Source of the DNA: AP-15 sp035503615
GTDB taxonomy: Bacteria; Pseudomonadota; Alphaproteobacteria; ATCC43930; CGMCC-115725
NCBI GenBank assembly: GCA_035503615.1
Contig: DATJTI010000027.1
Location: 1-64,000 of the forward strand
Reading direction: 5' to 3'
DNA: 64,000 nt
Every line of letters begins with the position of its first letter. Position 1 is the first letter of the stretch. The position numbers and the translations under genes were made by a program. The notes under the pieces are model-generated. The model was not told where the DNA came from, made no database searches, and worked only from the letters and a program-made list of their open reading frames with translations. Of this stretch, positions 51,673 to 60,878 are shown piece by piece.

Positions 51673-53586
51673 TTAAGCCTGGGGCAGGTTTCCTTCGGCC
51701 GGCATCGCGGCGACAACGGCAATCACGGCCTTGCCATAGCGCTCGCATTTGCTCGGCCCGAGGCCGGGGATTTCGGCCAAGGCGTCGAGCGTGGCCGGGC
51801 GGCGGCGCGCGACTTCGATCAAGGTCGCGTCGTGAAAGATCACATAGGGCGGCAGCAGCTGGCGGCGCGCCTCGTCGCGGCGCCATGCGCGCAGGGCTTC
51901 GAACAACGCCCGCACCATCGGATCGAGACCCGTCGCCCCCACCCTCGTCGTCCCGATCCCCGTCGCCCCCGCCTCGGCACCGCGCCGGCGAGCGGGCTTG
52001 CCATCCGGTCCCTGCCGGTCGCGGCGAAGCTGCACGGTGCCGGCGCCGCGCAGGATCGCTCTTGCCGCCGGCGTCAAGGCGAGGCCGCCATGCCCGGCAG
52101 GATCGGCGGCGGCGAGACCTTGCGCCACGAGCTGGCGGAACACCGAGAGCCAGCCGCGGCGGTCGAGCTCGCTGCCGACACCAAAGGTCGTCAGTTTGTC
52201 GTGCCCGAACCGGCGGATCCGCGGGTTGTCGCTGCCGAGCAGCACATCGACGAGGTGATGCACGCCAAAGCGCTGACCGGTGCGATAGATCGCGGAGAGC
52301 GCCTTTTGCGCCGCGATGGTACCGTCCCAGCTGGCCGGCGGGTCGCGGCAATTGTCGCAATTGCCGCAGGGTGGATGATCGCGCTCGCCGAAATAGCCGA
52401 GCAGGACCTGGCGGCGGCACGATGCGGTCTCGCAATAGCCGGTCAGCGCCTCGATCTTTTGCCGCTCGATCTTTTGCCGCTCGATCTTTTGCCGCTCGAG
52501 CTGGCGGGGTTCGTTGGACGCCTCGCCGCTGTCCGCGAGCCGCCGCAGGTTCACCACATCGGCCATGCCATAGGTCATCCAGGCGTCGGCGGGCCGCCCG
52601 TCGCGACCGGCCCGGCCGGTTTCCTGATAATAGGCTTCGAGGCTTCGCGGCGCGTCGAGATGGGCGACAAACCGCACATCGGGCTTGTCGATGCCCATGC
52701 CAAAGGCGATCGTGGCGGCGACCACAATCCCGTCCTCGCGCAGAAAGCGCTCCTGGTGGCGCTCGCGCACGGCCCCGTCGAGCCCGGCGTGATAGGCAAG
52801 GGCGGTGCGGCCGCGGGCTGCGAGCCAGGCCGCGGTTTCCTCGGCCGCTTTGCGGGTGGCGCAATAGACGATGCCGGCATCGCGCGGATGCTCGGCAACA
52901 AGAAACCGCCACAGCTGTTCGAGCGGGCGGTGCTTGGGCACGATGCGGTAATGAAGGTTCGGGCGATCATAGCCGGCGGCAAAGACCGGGGCGCGGCCGA
53001 GCCCGAGCTGGGTGACGATGTCACGCCGGGTCGGTGCGTCCGCGGTCGCGGTCAAGGCCAGCAGCGGCACCGCGGGAAAGCGCTCTTTGAGAACCGACAG
53101 CCGCTGGTATTCGGGGCGGAAATCGTGGCCCCATTGCGAGATGCAATGCGCCTCGTCGACGGCGAAGAGGGCAAGCGGCGCGCGCGCCAGGAGGTCGAGG
53201 CAGCGCGTGGTCACGAGCCGCTCGGGCGCGACATAGACGAGATCGAGTGCGCCCTCGCCGACCGCGCGCTCGACCGCCGCCGCCTCGCCCGCGGTCAGGC
53301 GCGAGTTTAGCGCCGCGGCGCGCACCCCGGCCCGAGTGAGCGCATCGACCTGGTCCTTCATCAGCGCGATCAGCGGCGAGACGACGACGCCGAGGCCCGG
53401 CCGCAGCAATGCCGGGATCTGGTAGCACAGCGATTTGCCGCCGCCCGTGGGCATCAGCACCAACGCATCGCCGCCGGCGAGGACATGCTCGACGACGGCC
53501 TGCTGCGAGCCGCGAAAACTGTCGAAGCCGAACACCCCGCGCAAGATGTCGTGCGGAGTCTGCCGGCAGGGTTCGGTTCCGCTCAT
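51673..53586 (-). CDS. recQ: ATP-dependent DNA helicase RecQ
   Basis: A 637-aa RecQ. Helicase motifs: MPTGGGKSLCYQIPAL (I), DEAHCISQWGHDFRPEY (II), LTATAD (III), and QETGRAGRDGRP (VI). The zinc-binding motif is CETASCRRQ then CGNCDNC, and a winged-helix RQC domain follows. The C-terminal HRDC domain ends near PGLGPSKCERYGKAVI. ATG 53586 fits the usual N-terminus (TPHDILRGVFGFDSFRGSQQ). Just before the zinc motif three copies of RQKIE come from a 15-bp tandem repeat (52450-52494). Confidence 0.97.
   Translation of the reverse strand: MSGTEPCRQTPHDILRGVFGFDSFRGSQQAVVEHVLAGGDALVLMPTGGGKSLCYQIPALLRPGLGVVVSPLIALMKDQVDALTRAGVRAAALNSRLTAGEAAAVERAVGEGALDLVYVAPERLVTTRCLDLLARAPLALFAVDEAHCISQWGHDFRPEYQRLSVLKERFPAVPLLALTATADAPTRRDIVTQLGLGRAPVFAAGYDRPNLHYRIVPKHRPLEQLWRFLVAEHPRDAGIVYCATRKAAEETAAWLAARGRTALAYHAGLDGAVRERHQERFLREDGIVVAATIAFGMGIDKPDVRFVAHLDAPRSLEAYYQETGRAGRDGRPADAWMTYGMADVVNLRRLADSGEASNEPRQLERQKIERQKIERQKIEALTGYCETASCRRQVLLGYFGERDHPPCGNCDNCRDPPASWDGTIAAQKALSAIYRTGQRFGVHHLVDVLLGSDNPRIRRFGHDKLTTFGVGSELDRRGWLSVFRQLVAQGLAAADPAGHGGLALTPAARAILRGAGTVQLRRDRQGPDGKPARRRGAEAGATGIGTTRVGATGLDPMVRALFEALRAWRRDEARRQLLPPYVIFHDATLIEVARRRPATLDALAEIPGLGPSKCERYGKAVIAVVAAMPAEGNLPQA
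52450..52494 (-). repeat. 15-bp tandem repeat inside recQ, three copies
   Basis: Three identical 15-bp units (CTCGATCTTTTGCCG on the plus strand) encode RQKIE three times in the linker between the helicase core and the zinc-binding motif. Confidence 0.92.
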
Positions 53587-53630
53587 TGCCCGTTCTGTCG
53601 CCCTCCGATGTGCACCCTGCGGTTTTTTCC

Positions 53631-53675
53631 ATGCGCCGGACGCCCATGCGTCGGACGCCCATGCGCCGGATGCAG
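53631..53675 (+). repeat. 15-bp tandem repeat upstream of recQ, three copies
   Basis: Three copies of a 15-bp unit (ATGCGCCGGACGCCC, with one or a few changes) lie in the 199-nt gap between recQ and the L,D-transpeptidase gene, a place where promoters of both would be expected. Confidence 0.88.
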
Positions 53676-53785
53676 GCCCGGCCTGCGCGTGATAGCCTCG
53701 CGGCCGGCCCCGGTCGAGCCGATCTATAGCCAAGTGAGCAATTTCGGGCGATCGCCGTGCTCGCGAGGGTAACATCACGGGCCGG

Positions 53786-55285
53786 ATGTCCGGCAAGCAG
53801 GACAGAGTGGTGACGGAGGCGGTGCTGCCGCTTCGCGCATTACGCGGCCGGCTCGCCAAGAACTGCGCCGGGATCGTCGGTCCGCTGCTATTGGCGCTGA
53901 CAACGCCCGCGGCGCTGGCCGACCCGCCGCCGGTCACGGCGCTGGCGGCGCCGCTGCCCGCACCCGGCGCCGGACCGGCGACGCTATCTCCGTTCACCGG
54001 CAATGACGCGGTCGAGGACCGGCTCGATCCGGCATCCCGGCTGGTGCTGGCCGGCGAGCGGCTCGACGATCACCTGCTACGCCGCTTCTATCTGGCGCAC
54101 GATTATCAGATGGTGTGGAACCGTTACCCGCGCCAGGCAGCGGCATTGTGGGACCTGGTTCGGCATGCTGAGCGCCAGGGGCTCGATCCGGCGCTGTTTC
54201 ACAGCATCGGCCTGCGCCGCCATTGGGCGATGCTGTCGCCGGTCGAGCGCGACCTGTTGTTGTCGGATGCGTTTCTGTCCTATGCCGAGGCGCTCGCCGG
54301 AGGTGCCGTGCCGGTCGCGGATCGCGACCCCAACGAGGCGCTGCGGGCGCCTCCGGTCGATGTCGTCGCGGTGCTCGATGCGGCGATCGCCACTCCTGAT
54401 CCAGCCGCGCGCATTGCGGCGCTGGCGCCGTCCTCGCCCGAATATCGGGCGATGTGCCGCGCCTATCTCACCGCGCGGGCTATCGCTGCCGGCACGACAG
54501 AGCCCGGCTTCGGCCGGCAGCAGCCGACGCCGGCACGCATCGCCGCGGCGCAGTGGCAGCTGCGGCAGCTCGCGGTCAATCTGGAGCGGCTGCGCTGGCT
54601 GCCGCGGCCGATGCCCGCCGACCGGGTCGTCGTCGATACCGCCATCGCGCAGCTCCAGCTGTTCCGCGACGACCGGCCGGTCTTCACAACTCGCGTCGTG
54701 ATCGGCGAATTCGACAACCAGACGCCCGAACTCCAATCGGTGATCAGCGGCATCCTGTTCAACCCGCCATGGAACGTGCCGCGCTCGATCTTCGAAAAGG
54801 AAATCCGGCCGAGGCTCGCGGTGGATCGCCATTATCTCGCCGAGCATCACATGCGCTGGCGCGGGCCGGGGGAGGTGCAGCAGGTGGCTGGACCATACAG
54901 TTCGCTCGGGAGGCTCAAATTCGAGATGGCCGACCGGTTCGACGTCTATCTGCATGACACTCCGGAGAAGTGGCGCTTCGCAGCCGCCGAGCGGCTGATG
55001 AGCCATGGTTGCGTTCGGGTCGAACATCCGAATACGCTGGCGGCAATGCTGCTCGGGCAAACCCCGCAGGCAATCGCCGCCGCGATTGCGGTCGAGCGCA
55101 CGCATGGCCGGGAGCTGCCGCGGCCGATACCGGTGTTCATCGTCTATCGCACGGCGATCGCCGAATCGGATGGCGCGATCGCGTTTCGCGGCGATCCCTA
55201 CCAGCGTGATGCCCGGATCTGGGCCTATCTCGATCGCGCGACGCCACCGGCGAGCAGCCGCGAGATCGTCGCCAGCCAACGCTAA
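53786..55285 (+). CDS. LdtD/YcbB-like L,D-transpeptidase
   Basis: A 499-aa exported murein L,D-transpeptidase. A signal-like hydrophobic segment lies near residues 25-45 (IVGPLLLALTTPAALA). The N-terminal scaffold domain (QMVWNRYPRQAAALWDLVRH) precedes the YkuD catalytic domain, whose motif is LMSHGCVRVEHP with the catalytic Cys. It forms 3-3 cross-links in peptidoglycan. Directly downstream is a MepK/YcbK-like gene, the same order as ycbB-ycbK in E. coli. Confidence 0.9.
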   Translation: MSGKQDRVVTEAVLPLRALRGRLAKNCAGIVGPLLLALTTPAALADPPPVTALAAPLPAPGAGPATLSPFTGNDAVEDRLDPASRLVLAGERLDDHLLRRFYLAHDYQMVWNRYPRQAAALWDLVRHAERQGLDPALFHSIGLRRHWAMLSPVERDLLLSDAFLSYAEALAGGAVPVADRDPNEALRAPPVDVVAVLDAAIATPDPAARIAALAPSSPEYRAMCRAYLTARAIAAGTTEPGFGRQQPTPARIAAAQWQLRQLAVNLERLRWLPRPMPADRVVVDTAIAQLQLFRDDRPVFTTRVVIGEFDNQTPELQSVISGILFNPPWNVPRSIFEKEIRPRLAVDRHYLAEHHMRWRGPGEVQQVAGPYSSLGRLKFEMADRFDVYLHDTPEKWRFAAAERLMSHGCVRVEHPNTLAAMLLGQTPQAIAAAIAVERTHGRELPRPIPVFIVYRTAIAESDGAIAFRGDPYQRDARIWAYLDRATPPASSREIVASQR

Positions 55286-55427
55286 GCGCGATGATCCAAT
55301 AAATCTATTCAACTAATGCAGTAATATATCCGGTAACAGCGGGGCGAGTCGCGGGTTTGCCCGATCGAGCTTGCTCGGCGTCTTACGGGATGCTAATCGG
55401 CCCCCCGGGGAATCGGGGGGACAACCA

Positions 55428-55988
55428 TTGCGACCGTCTGCATTATTGAGCCGGCGCCGGCTGCTCGGCGCCGCGACTGCGGTTGCCGCCGTCGGTCTGG
55501 TCAAGCCGGCCTCGGCGGTGTCGTTCGCGCCGCGCTCGGTATCGCTCTACAATGTCCATACCGGCGAGTGGTTGCGCACCGTCTATTGGGCCGACGGCCA
55601 TTACATCCGCGAGGCGGTGCGCGACATCAACTGGATCCTGCGCGATCATGATTCGGGGGAAATCCGACCGATGAACGCCGGCGTGCTCGATGTCCTCGGC
55701 ATGCTGCGCCGGCGGCTCGACACGAATGCGCCGTTTCTCGTCGTCTGCGGCTACCGCTCGCCAAGCACCAACTACCGGCTGTGGCTCGAAGGTGCTGGAG
55801 TGGCCAGGCACAGCTATCACATCAAGGGGATGGCGGTCGATCTGCGGATCGAAGGGCGCAGCCTCGAAGAGGTCCGCGATGCGGCGCTGGGCCTGCGCGG
55901 CGGTGGCGTCGGCTACTATCCGCGCGCCGATTTCATCCATGTCGATTGCGGCCCGGTGCGCCATTGGGTGTGGCCGCGACGCGCCTAG
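55428..55988 (+). CDS. MepK/YcbK-like murein endopeptidase (DUF882, M15 family)
   Basis: A 186-aa protein. LSRRRLLGAATAVAAVG is a twin-arginine signal. The DUF882 core reads VSLYNVHTGEWL, FLVVCGYRSPSTN, the zinc-site segments HSYHIKGMAVDLRI and FIHVDCGPVRHW. The YcbK/MepK family cleaves 3-3 cross-links in peptidoglycan. I chose TTG 55428 because a GGGGGG stretch precedes it and it gives a short Tat leader; TTG 55371 is an alternative. The 55286-55330 gap is AT-rich and may hold its promoter. Confidence 0.88.
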   Translation: MRPSALLSRRRLLGAATAVAAVGLVKPASAVSFAPRSVSLYNVHTGEWLRTVYWADGHYIREAVRDINWILRDHDSGEIRPMNAGVLDVLGMLRRRLDTNAPFLVVCGYRSPSTNYRLWLEGAGVARHSYHIKGMAVDLRIEGRSLEEVRDAALGLRGGGVGYYPRADFIHVDCGPVRHWVWPRRA

Positions 55989-56131
55989 CAGCACCGCCTA
56001 TCCGGGTCCTCGCGCCGGCCGGCCGCTGTCCGGTTTAGCGATCTTGCAAAAGATGTCGAAACCGTACCGGGAACCCCGGGCATACGGCGCGGGTTTGTGC
56101 TCGCGACGGTCAACCACCTGCGCGAGACAAA

Positions 56132-56287
56132 ATGCTAGGCACGATCCTTCTGATCATCCTGATCCTGCTGCTGGTCGGCGCGCTGCCGCATTGGGGCTAC
56201 AGCACCGGCTGGGGATATTATCCGAGTGGCGGGCTCGGTCTCCTGCTGGTCATTGTGATCATCCTGCTGCTGGTCGGCCGGCTCTGA
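56132..56287 (+). CDS. DUF3309 small membrane protein
   Basis: A 51-aa protein, MLGTILLIILILLLVGALPH then WGYYPSGGLGLLLVIVIILL. Two hydrophobic segments joined by a Trp/Tyr/Gly-rich loop are the hallmark of DUF3309. Function unknown; such genes are common in alphaproteobacteria. It is short and easily missed. Confidence 0.88.
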   Translation: MLGTILLIILILLLVGALPHWGYSTGWGYYPSGGLGLLLVIVIILLLVGRL

Positions 56288-56296
56288 CGCGCGTCT

Positions 56297-56665
56297 TCAG
56301 CCAGGGACAGGCGCGCGGCGCAGCACCTCGAGACGCAGCGGCAAGGGCTGGCCGAGCCACATCGCGAACCGGGTGTGGTCGGCGACACTGTCGCCCGATT
56401 GCGGGTGGACCAGAACGTCGAGCCCGTCGCGGTTCAGCATCAGCCACGGCACCAGAAGCGGGAATTCGCTTGCGGCGAAAGCCACCTGGTACATCGACAC
56501 CGGATGCGGACCGACCGGCTCGTCATGCCAGTTGCCGAGCCTGGCGGTGAAGCGCTCGCCGATCCCCTGACGCAGCCGCTCGGCTTTCGCCCGGGTCGCG
56601 GGATCGTAATAGATATGCGCGTGCCAGCCGTCGATCCGGCCGGGATCATCGAATGCCTCAGCCAT
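56297..56665 (-). CDS. DOPA 4,5-dioxygenase family protein
   Basis: A 122-aa protein of the DOPA 4,5-dioxygenase family. The N-terminal GWHAHIYYD holds the family His pair; SMYQVAFAASEFPLLVPWLM and VLVHPQSGDSVADHT are the other conserved blocks, with further His residues for metal binding. The bacterial members have unknown natural substrates. It overlaps the start-proximal end of the GNAT gene by 8 nt on the same strand. Confidence 0.9.
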   Translation of the reverse strand: MAEAFDDPGRIDGWHAHIYYDPATRAKAERLRQGIGERFTARLGNWHDEPVGPHPVSMYQVAFAASEFPLLVPWLMLNRDGLDVLVHPQSGDSVADHTRFAMWLGQPLPLRLEVLRRAPVPG

Positions 56666-57221
56666 GTCCGCCTCCTATGCCGTTGGGTGCCGCCCCGGGC
56701 ATTGTGGCGGCACCGGGGCCGAGGGCGCGCTGCATCAGCACGATATCGACCCAGCCGCCGAATTTGAAGCCGATCGCCGGCAACACGCCGATCCGGCTGA
56801 AGCCGAGCGCCTGGTGCAGCCGGATCGACGGCCACTGCTCGCTGCCGCCGATCACCGCGACCATCTGCCGATAGCCAAGTGCTGCCGAGCGCGCGATCAG
56901 TTCGGACAGCAAGGCGCGCCCGATGCCGCGACCGGTCTCGCCGGCCTCGATATAGATCGAATCTTCGAGGGTGAAGCGGTAGGCCGAGCGCGTCCGATAG
57001 GCGCCCGCGTAGCAATAGCCGATGACTCGCCCCGCCCGCTCGGCAACCAGGTAGGGCAGCCCTTGGTCGAGGATCGCGCGCCGGCGGTGGGCGATCTCGT
57101 CGCGCTCGGGCGGCACCTCCTCGAACGAGGCGACGCCGTGCAGCACGTGATGGGCGTAGATCGCCGCGATCGCTGCGACATCGCGATCTTCGGACGGCCG
57201 CAGCTGGAGGCTACCGCTCAT
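56658..57221 (-). CDS. GNAT N-acetyltransferase, phosphinothricin acetyltransferase-like
   Basis: A 187-aa GNAT protein. YAHHVLHGVASFEEVPPERD and the acetyl-CoA loop ETGRGIGRALLSELIARSAA (the Q/RxxGxG/A motif as GRGIGR) plus LHQALGFSRIGVLPAIGFKF match the PAT/bar-like MnaT group, which acetylates methionine derivatives or phosphinothricin. The C-terminus is a Gly/Ala tail. It is followed by the DOPA-dioxygenase-like gene (8-nt overlap). Confidence 0.88.
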   Translation of the reverse strand: MSGSLQLRPSEDRDVAAIAAIYAHHVLHGVASFEEVPPERDEIAHRRRAILDQGLPYLVAERAGRVIGYCYAGAYRTRSAYRFTLEDSIYIEAGETGRGIGRALLSELIARSAALGYRQMVAVIGGSEQWPSIRLHQALGFSRIGVLPAIGFKFGGWVDIVLMQRALGPGAATMPGAAPNGIGGGHG

Positions 57222-57243
57222 CCGGACCCGGCGGCGACGCGGC

Positions 57244-58224
57244 TCAGATCACCCGCACCGGCTTGCCGTCGAGAAAGGCCACGACGTTCTCGACGATCTG
57301 CGGATAGGAGTTGCGGTAGTTCTCGTCGGTGACATAGCCGATATGCGGGGTCAGGATCACGTTGGGCGCGGTGCGCAACGGGTGATCGACCGGCAGCGGC
57401 TCCTTGTCGTAGACGTCGAACCCGGCATAGGCGAGGTGACCCTCTTTGAGCGCGGCGATGATCGCCGCGGTGTCGCAGATCGGCCCGCGCGAGGTGTTGA
57501 CCAGGATCGCCGACGGTTTCATCAGCCCGATCTCGCGAGCGCCGACCAGGCCGCGGCTGCGCGGGCTCAGCACCAGATGCACCGAGAGAATGTCGGCGCG
57601 GCGGAACAGTTCGTCCTTCTCGACCCGCTCGACGCCTTGGGCTGCGGCCCTCTCAGCTGTCAAATTCTGGCTCCAGGCGATCGCCTTCATGCCAAAGGCG
57701 AGCCCGACGCGGGCGACGGCACTGCCGAGCCGCCCGAGACCCAAGAGGCCCAGGGTCTTGCCGGCGACGCGATGGCCGATGCGGGTCTGCCAGCCGCCCT
57801 GGCGCATGAACTGGTGGTCTTCGGCGATCCGCCGGGCAGCGCCGAGGATCAACCCCCAGGCCAGCTCGGCGGTGTCCTCGTTGCCGCCGCCCCCTGGAAC
57901 ATTAGCCGGACCGCCGGTGCCGCACACGGTGACGCCGTGGTCCTTCAGTGCGGCCATATCGAAGGATGCGTTGCGCATGCCGGTGGTGATCAGCAGTTTC
58001 AGGCTCGGCAGCCGATCGACGACCGATTTCGGAAACGGCGTGCGCTCGCGCATCGCGGCGACCAGCTCAGACCCGGCGAGCGCGCGCACCACCGCGTCCT
58101 CATCGGCGAACGGATGGCGCTCGACGGCGATGTCGATGCCGCGGCTCTTCACTGGCGACCAGTCCGCCATGTCGAGTGCCACACCCTGGTAATCGTCAAG
58201 GATGCTCAATCGCATTGCCGCCAT
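57244..58224 (-). CDS. D-2-hydroxyacid dehydrogenase
   Basis: A 326-aa NAD(P)-dependent dehydrogenase. GLLGLGRLGSAVARVGLAFG is the Rossmann GxGxxG. The active-site residues are Arg in NTSRGP, Glu in DKEPLP and His in LTPHIGYV. The Arg-Glu-His triad is complete. Relatives include glyoxylate/hydroxypyruvate reductase and phosphoglycerate dehydrogenase; substrate unknown. GGGAGGAAAG precedes ATG 58224; ATG 58215 is an alternative. Confidence 0.92.
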   Translation of the reverse strand: MAAMRLSILDDYQGVALDMADWSPVKSRGIDIAVERHPFADEDAVVRALAGSELVAAMRERTPFPKSVVDRLPSLKLLITTGMRNASFDMAALKDHGVTVCGTGGPANVPGGGGNEDTAELAWGLILGAARRIAEDHQFMRQGGWQTRIGHRVAGKTLGLLGLGRLGSAVARVGLAFGMKAIAWSQNLTAERAAAQGVERVEKDELFRRADILSVHLVLSPRSRGLVGAREIGLMKPSAILVNTSRGPICDTAAIIAALKEGHLAYAGFDVYDKEPLPVDHPLRTAPNVILTPHIGYVTDENYRNSYPQIVENVVAFLDGKPVRVI

Positions 58225-58288
58225 TCTTTCCTCCCCTGCCCGTCTGATGCCATCGCCTTGGTAAGGTTCGAGTTCACCTGACGCCGCG

Positions 58289-60532
58289 TCAGAGAGCGGC
58301 GAGTGCCGCGTTCAGCGTCGCACTCGGCCGCATCGCCGCCGATGTCTTAGCCGGATCGGGCAGGTAATAACCGCCGGTATCCACCGGCTTACCCTGCGCG
58401 GCGATCAGCTCGGCATTGATCTTGGCCTCGTTGGCCGCCAGCGCCGCCGCCAGCGGTTTGAAGCGGGCTGCCAGTGCCGGACTTTTATTCTGCCCGGCCA
58501 GCGCCTGGGCCCAATACAGCGCCAGGTAGAAATGGCTGCCACGATTATCCAGTTCGCCAAGCTTCCGTGCGGGCGAACGGTTGTACTCAAGGATCTTGCC
58601 GTTGGCCTCATCGAGCGTCTCGGCCAGAACCTGCACGTCCTTGTTACCGCTCGTCTGCGCCAGATGTTCGAGCGAAGCGCCAAGCGCCAGGAACTCGCCC
58701 AGTGAATCCCAGCGCAGGTAGCCTTCGCGCTGGAACTGCTCCACATGCCGAGGCGCCGAACCGCCGGCTCCGGTCTCGAACAACCCGCCGCCCGCCAGCA
58801 GCGGCACGATCGACAGCATCTTGGCCGACGTGCCCAGTTCCATGATCGGGAAAAGATCGGTCAAGTAGTCGCGCAGCACATTGCCGGTGACGGAGATGGT
58901 GTCGAGCCCCTTGCGGATGCGGTCGAGCGAGAACTTCATCGCCTCGACCGGCGCCAGGATGCGGATGTCGAGGCCCGATGTATCCTCGTCCTTCAGGTAG
59001 GTCTCGACCTTGGCGATCAGCTGCGCGTCATGCGCGCGTTTGGCGTCGAGCCAGAACACCGCCGGGGTCTTGGTCAGGCGGGCGCGGCGCACCCCAAGCT
59101 TGACCCAGTCGCGGATCGGCGCGTCCTTGACCTGGCACATCCGGAAGATGTCACCAGCCTCGACCGGTTGTGACAGCAGAACCGTGCCGTCATCGGCGAC
59201 CACGCGCACGGTTCCGCGCCCCGTTCCGCCTGGGGCGACCTCAAACGTCTTGTCGTGCGAGCCATATTCCTCGGCCTGCTGCGCCATCAACCCGACGTTC
59301 GGCACAGAGCCCATCGTCTTCGGGTCGAAGGCGCCATGCGCCTTGCAGTCCTCGATGACGGTCTCGTAAAGCGTCGCGTAGCAACGATCGGGGATCGCGG
59401 CGATCACCTCGTGCAGCTTGCCGTCAGGACCCCACATCTGCCCGGATTCGCGGATCATCGCCGGCATCGACGCATCGATGATCACGTCGCTCGGCACGTG
59501 CAGATTGGTGATTCCCCGGTCGGAATTGACCATGGCCAGGCCGGGCTGCTTCGCAAAGGCGGCCTGGATATCGGCCTTGATCGCCGCCTTTTCCGTCTCC
59601 GGCAACGTCTCGATCCGGGCCAGCATGTCGCCCACGCCATTGTCGGGATCAACCCCCAGGCGCGCCAGTGTGGCGCCATGCTTCTCGAACACATCGGCGA
59701 AGAACACGGAAACGCAATGACCGAAGATGATCGGATCGGAGATTTTCATCATGGTGGTCTTGACGTGCAGCGAGAACAGGGCGCCGTCCTGCTTCGCGGC
59801 ATCGATCTGCGCGGCGAAGAAGGCGCGCAACGCCTTACGGCTCATCACCGACGCGTCGATGATCTCGCCGGCCTGCAGCGGCGTCTTCGCCTTCAGCACC
59901 GTGACCGCGCCCCCCGTTCCCGCTGGGCCGACCAGCTCGATACGGGCATTGGTCGGCGCCGCGATGGTCGTCGCGACCTCCGAGCCGTAGAAATCGCCGC
60001 CCGACATGTGCGCTACGCGCGTCTTCGAATCCTTGGTCCAGGCGCCCATCTTATGCGGATTGTTGCGCGCGTACTGCTTGACGGCGCCGGCGGCGCGGCG
60101 GTCGGAATTGCCCTCGCGCAATACCGGATTGACGGCGCTGCCGAGTACCTTGGCGTAGCGGGCGCGGATTTCCTTATCCGCTGGCGTCGCGTCGCTGTCC
60201 GGATAGTCCGGCACGTCGTAACCCTTGCTCTGTAACTCCTTGATCGCAGCCTTCAGCTGCGGGATCGAGGCGGAGATGTTGGGCAGCTTGATGATGTTGG
60301 CCTCGGGGCGCATCGCCAGTTGGCCAAGTTCGGCGAGCTCGTCATTGATCTTTTGCGCTGGCGTCAGTTTGTCGGGGAAGTTGGCGATGATGCGGCCAGT
60401 CAGCGAAATGTCCTTCAGCTTCATCTTCACGCCGGCCGTCCCGACGAAGGCTTCGACGATCGGCAGAAGGGAAAACGTAGCAAGCGCAGGTGCCTCATCA
60501 ACCTTGGTCCAAACGATTTCGAGATCTGACAT
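58289..60532 (-). CDS. icd: Monomeric NADP-dependent isocitrate dehydrogenase
   Basis: A 747-aa enzyme of the monomeric IDH type, about twice the size of and unrelated in sequence to dimeric IDH. The N-terminus IVWTKVDEAPALATFSLLPI, SVNPVLREGNSDRR-like NPVLREGNSDRRAAGAVK, the metal/substrate region IIFGHCVSVFFADVF and DASMPAMIRESGQMWGPDGK are diagnostic. It converts isocitrate to 2-oxoglutarate with NADP. A truncated dimeric icd remnant sits directly upstream on the same strand. Codon use looks less GC-biased than in neighbours, consistent with acquisition. Confidence 0.97.
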   Translation of the reverse strand: MSDLEIVWTKVDEAPALATFSLLPIVEAFVGTAGVKMKLKDISLTGRIIANFPDKLTPAQKINDELAELGQLAMRPEANIIKLPNISASIPQLKAAIKELQSKGYDVPDYPDSDATPADKEIRARYAKVLGSAVNPVLREGNSDRRAAGAVKQYARNNPHKMGAWTKDSKTRVAHMSGGDFYGSEVATTIAAPTNARIELVGPAGTGGAVTVLKAKTPLQAGEIIDASVMSRKALRAFFAAQIDAAKQDGALFSLHVKTTMMKISDPIIFGHCVSVFFADVFEKHGATLARLGVDPDNGVGDMLARIETLPETEKAAIKADIQAAFAKQPGLAMVNSDRGITNLHVPSDVIIDASMPAMIRESGQMWGPDGKLHEVIAAIPDRCYATLYETVIEDCKAHGAFDPKTMGSVPNVGLMAQQAEEYGSHDKTFEVAPGGTGRGTVRVVADDGTVLLSQPVEAGDIFRMCQVKDAPIRDWVKLGVRRARLTKTPAVFWLDAKRAHDAQLIAKVETYLKDEDTSGLDIRILAPVEAMKFSLDRIRKGLDTISVTGNVLRDYLTDLFPIMELGTSAKMLSIVPLLAGGGLFETGAGGSAPRHVEQFQREGYLRWDSLGEFLALGASLEHLAQTSGNKDVQVLAETLDEANGKILEYNRSPARKLGELDNRGSHFYLALYWAQALAGQNKSPALAARFKPLAAALAANEAKINAELIAAQGKPVDTGGYYLPDPAKTSAAMRPSATLNAALAAL

Positions 60533-60634
60533 GCTTGCACCTCCGCGCGCCGCTTTTCGTTTCGGCTGAGTTGATCTATTGACGATTATGTCTGTCTTGT
60601 CGCACTGATGTGAGGGTGTTGCGGCTCTCCATGC

Positions 60635-60766
60635 CGGGTCGTAATATTTCAGGTCGACTTCGAGATACGGCTAGATAAGCTTGTTCTTGATGCAGCTCCA
60701 CATGATCCGCGCCATCTCGTCGCCGTCGAGCTCGACGACCGGCCGCGCCATCTTGATTTTTGCCAT
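60635..60766 (-). pseudogene. 5' remnant of dimeric NADP-isocitrate dehydrogenase (icd)
   Basis: ATG 60766 starts MAKIKMARPVVELDGDEMAR then IMWSCIKNKLI, which is the N-terminus of the homodimeric (IDH1-type) NADP-IDH. A TAG stop follows at codon 32 (60671-60673), after which the frame still reads PYLEVDLKYYDP, matching the next residues of the same family. The similarity ends near 60635 and about 100 nt later the complete monomeric IDH starts. This looks like a dimeric icd whose body was lost and replaced by monomeric IDH. Confidence 0.88.
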
Positions 60767-60878
60767 GGTTTGCCGTCCTCGCATGCGACCTGCGGCCCAT
60801 CGACCGGGACCTTTCTCGGCGCGCAAGGATAGAGGCCGTGGCCGATCGCGACAAGCCGGCAAAGGCGGCGGTAGTGAC

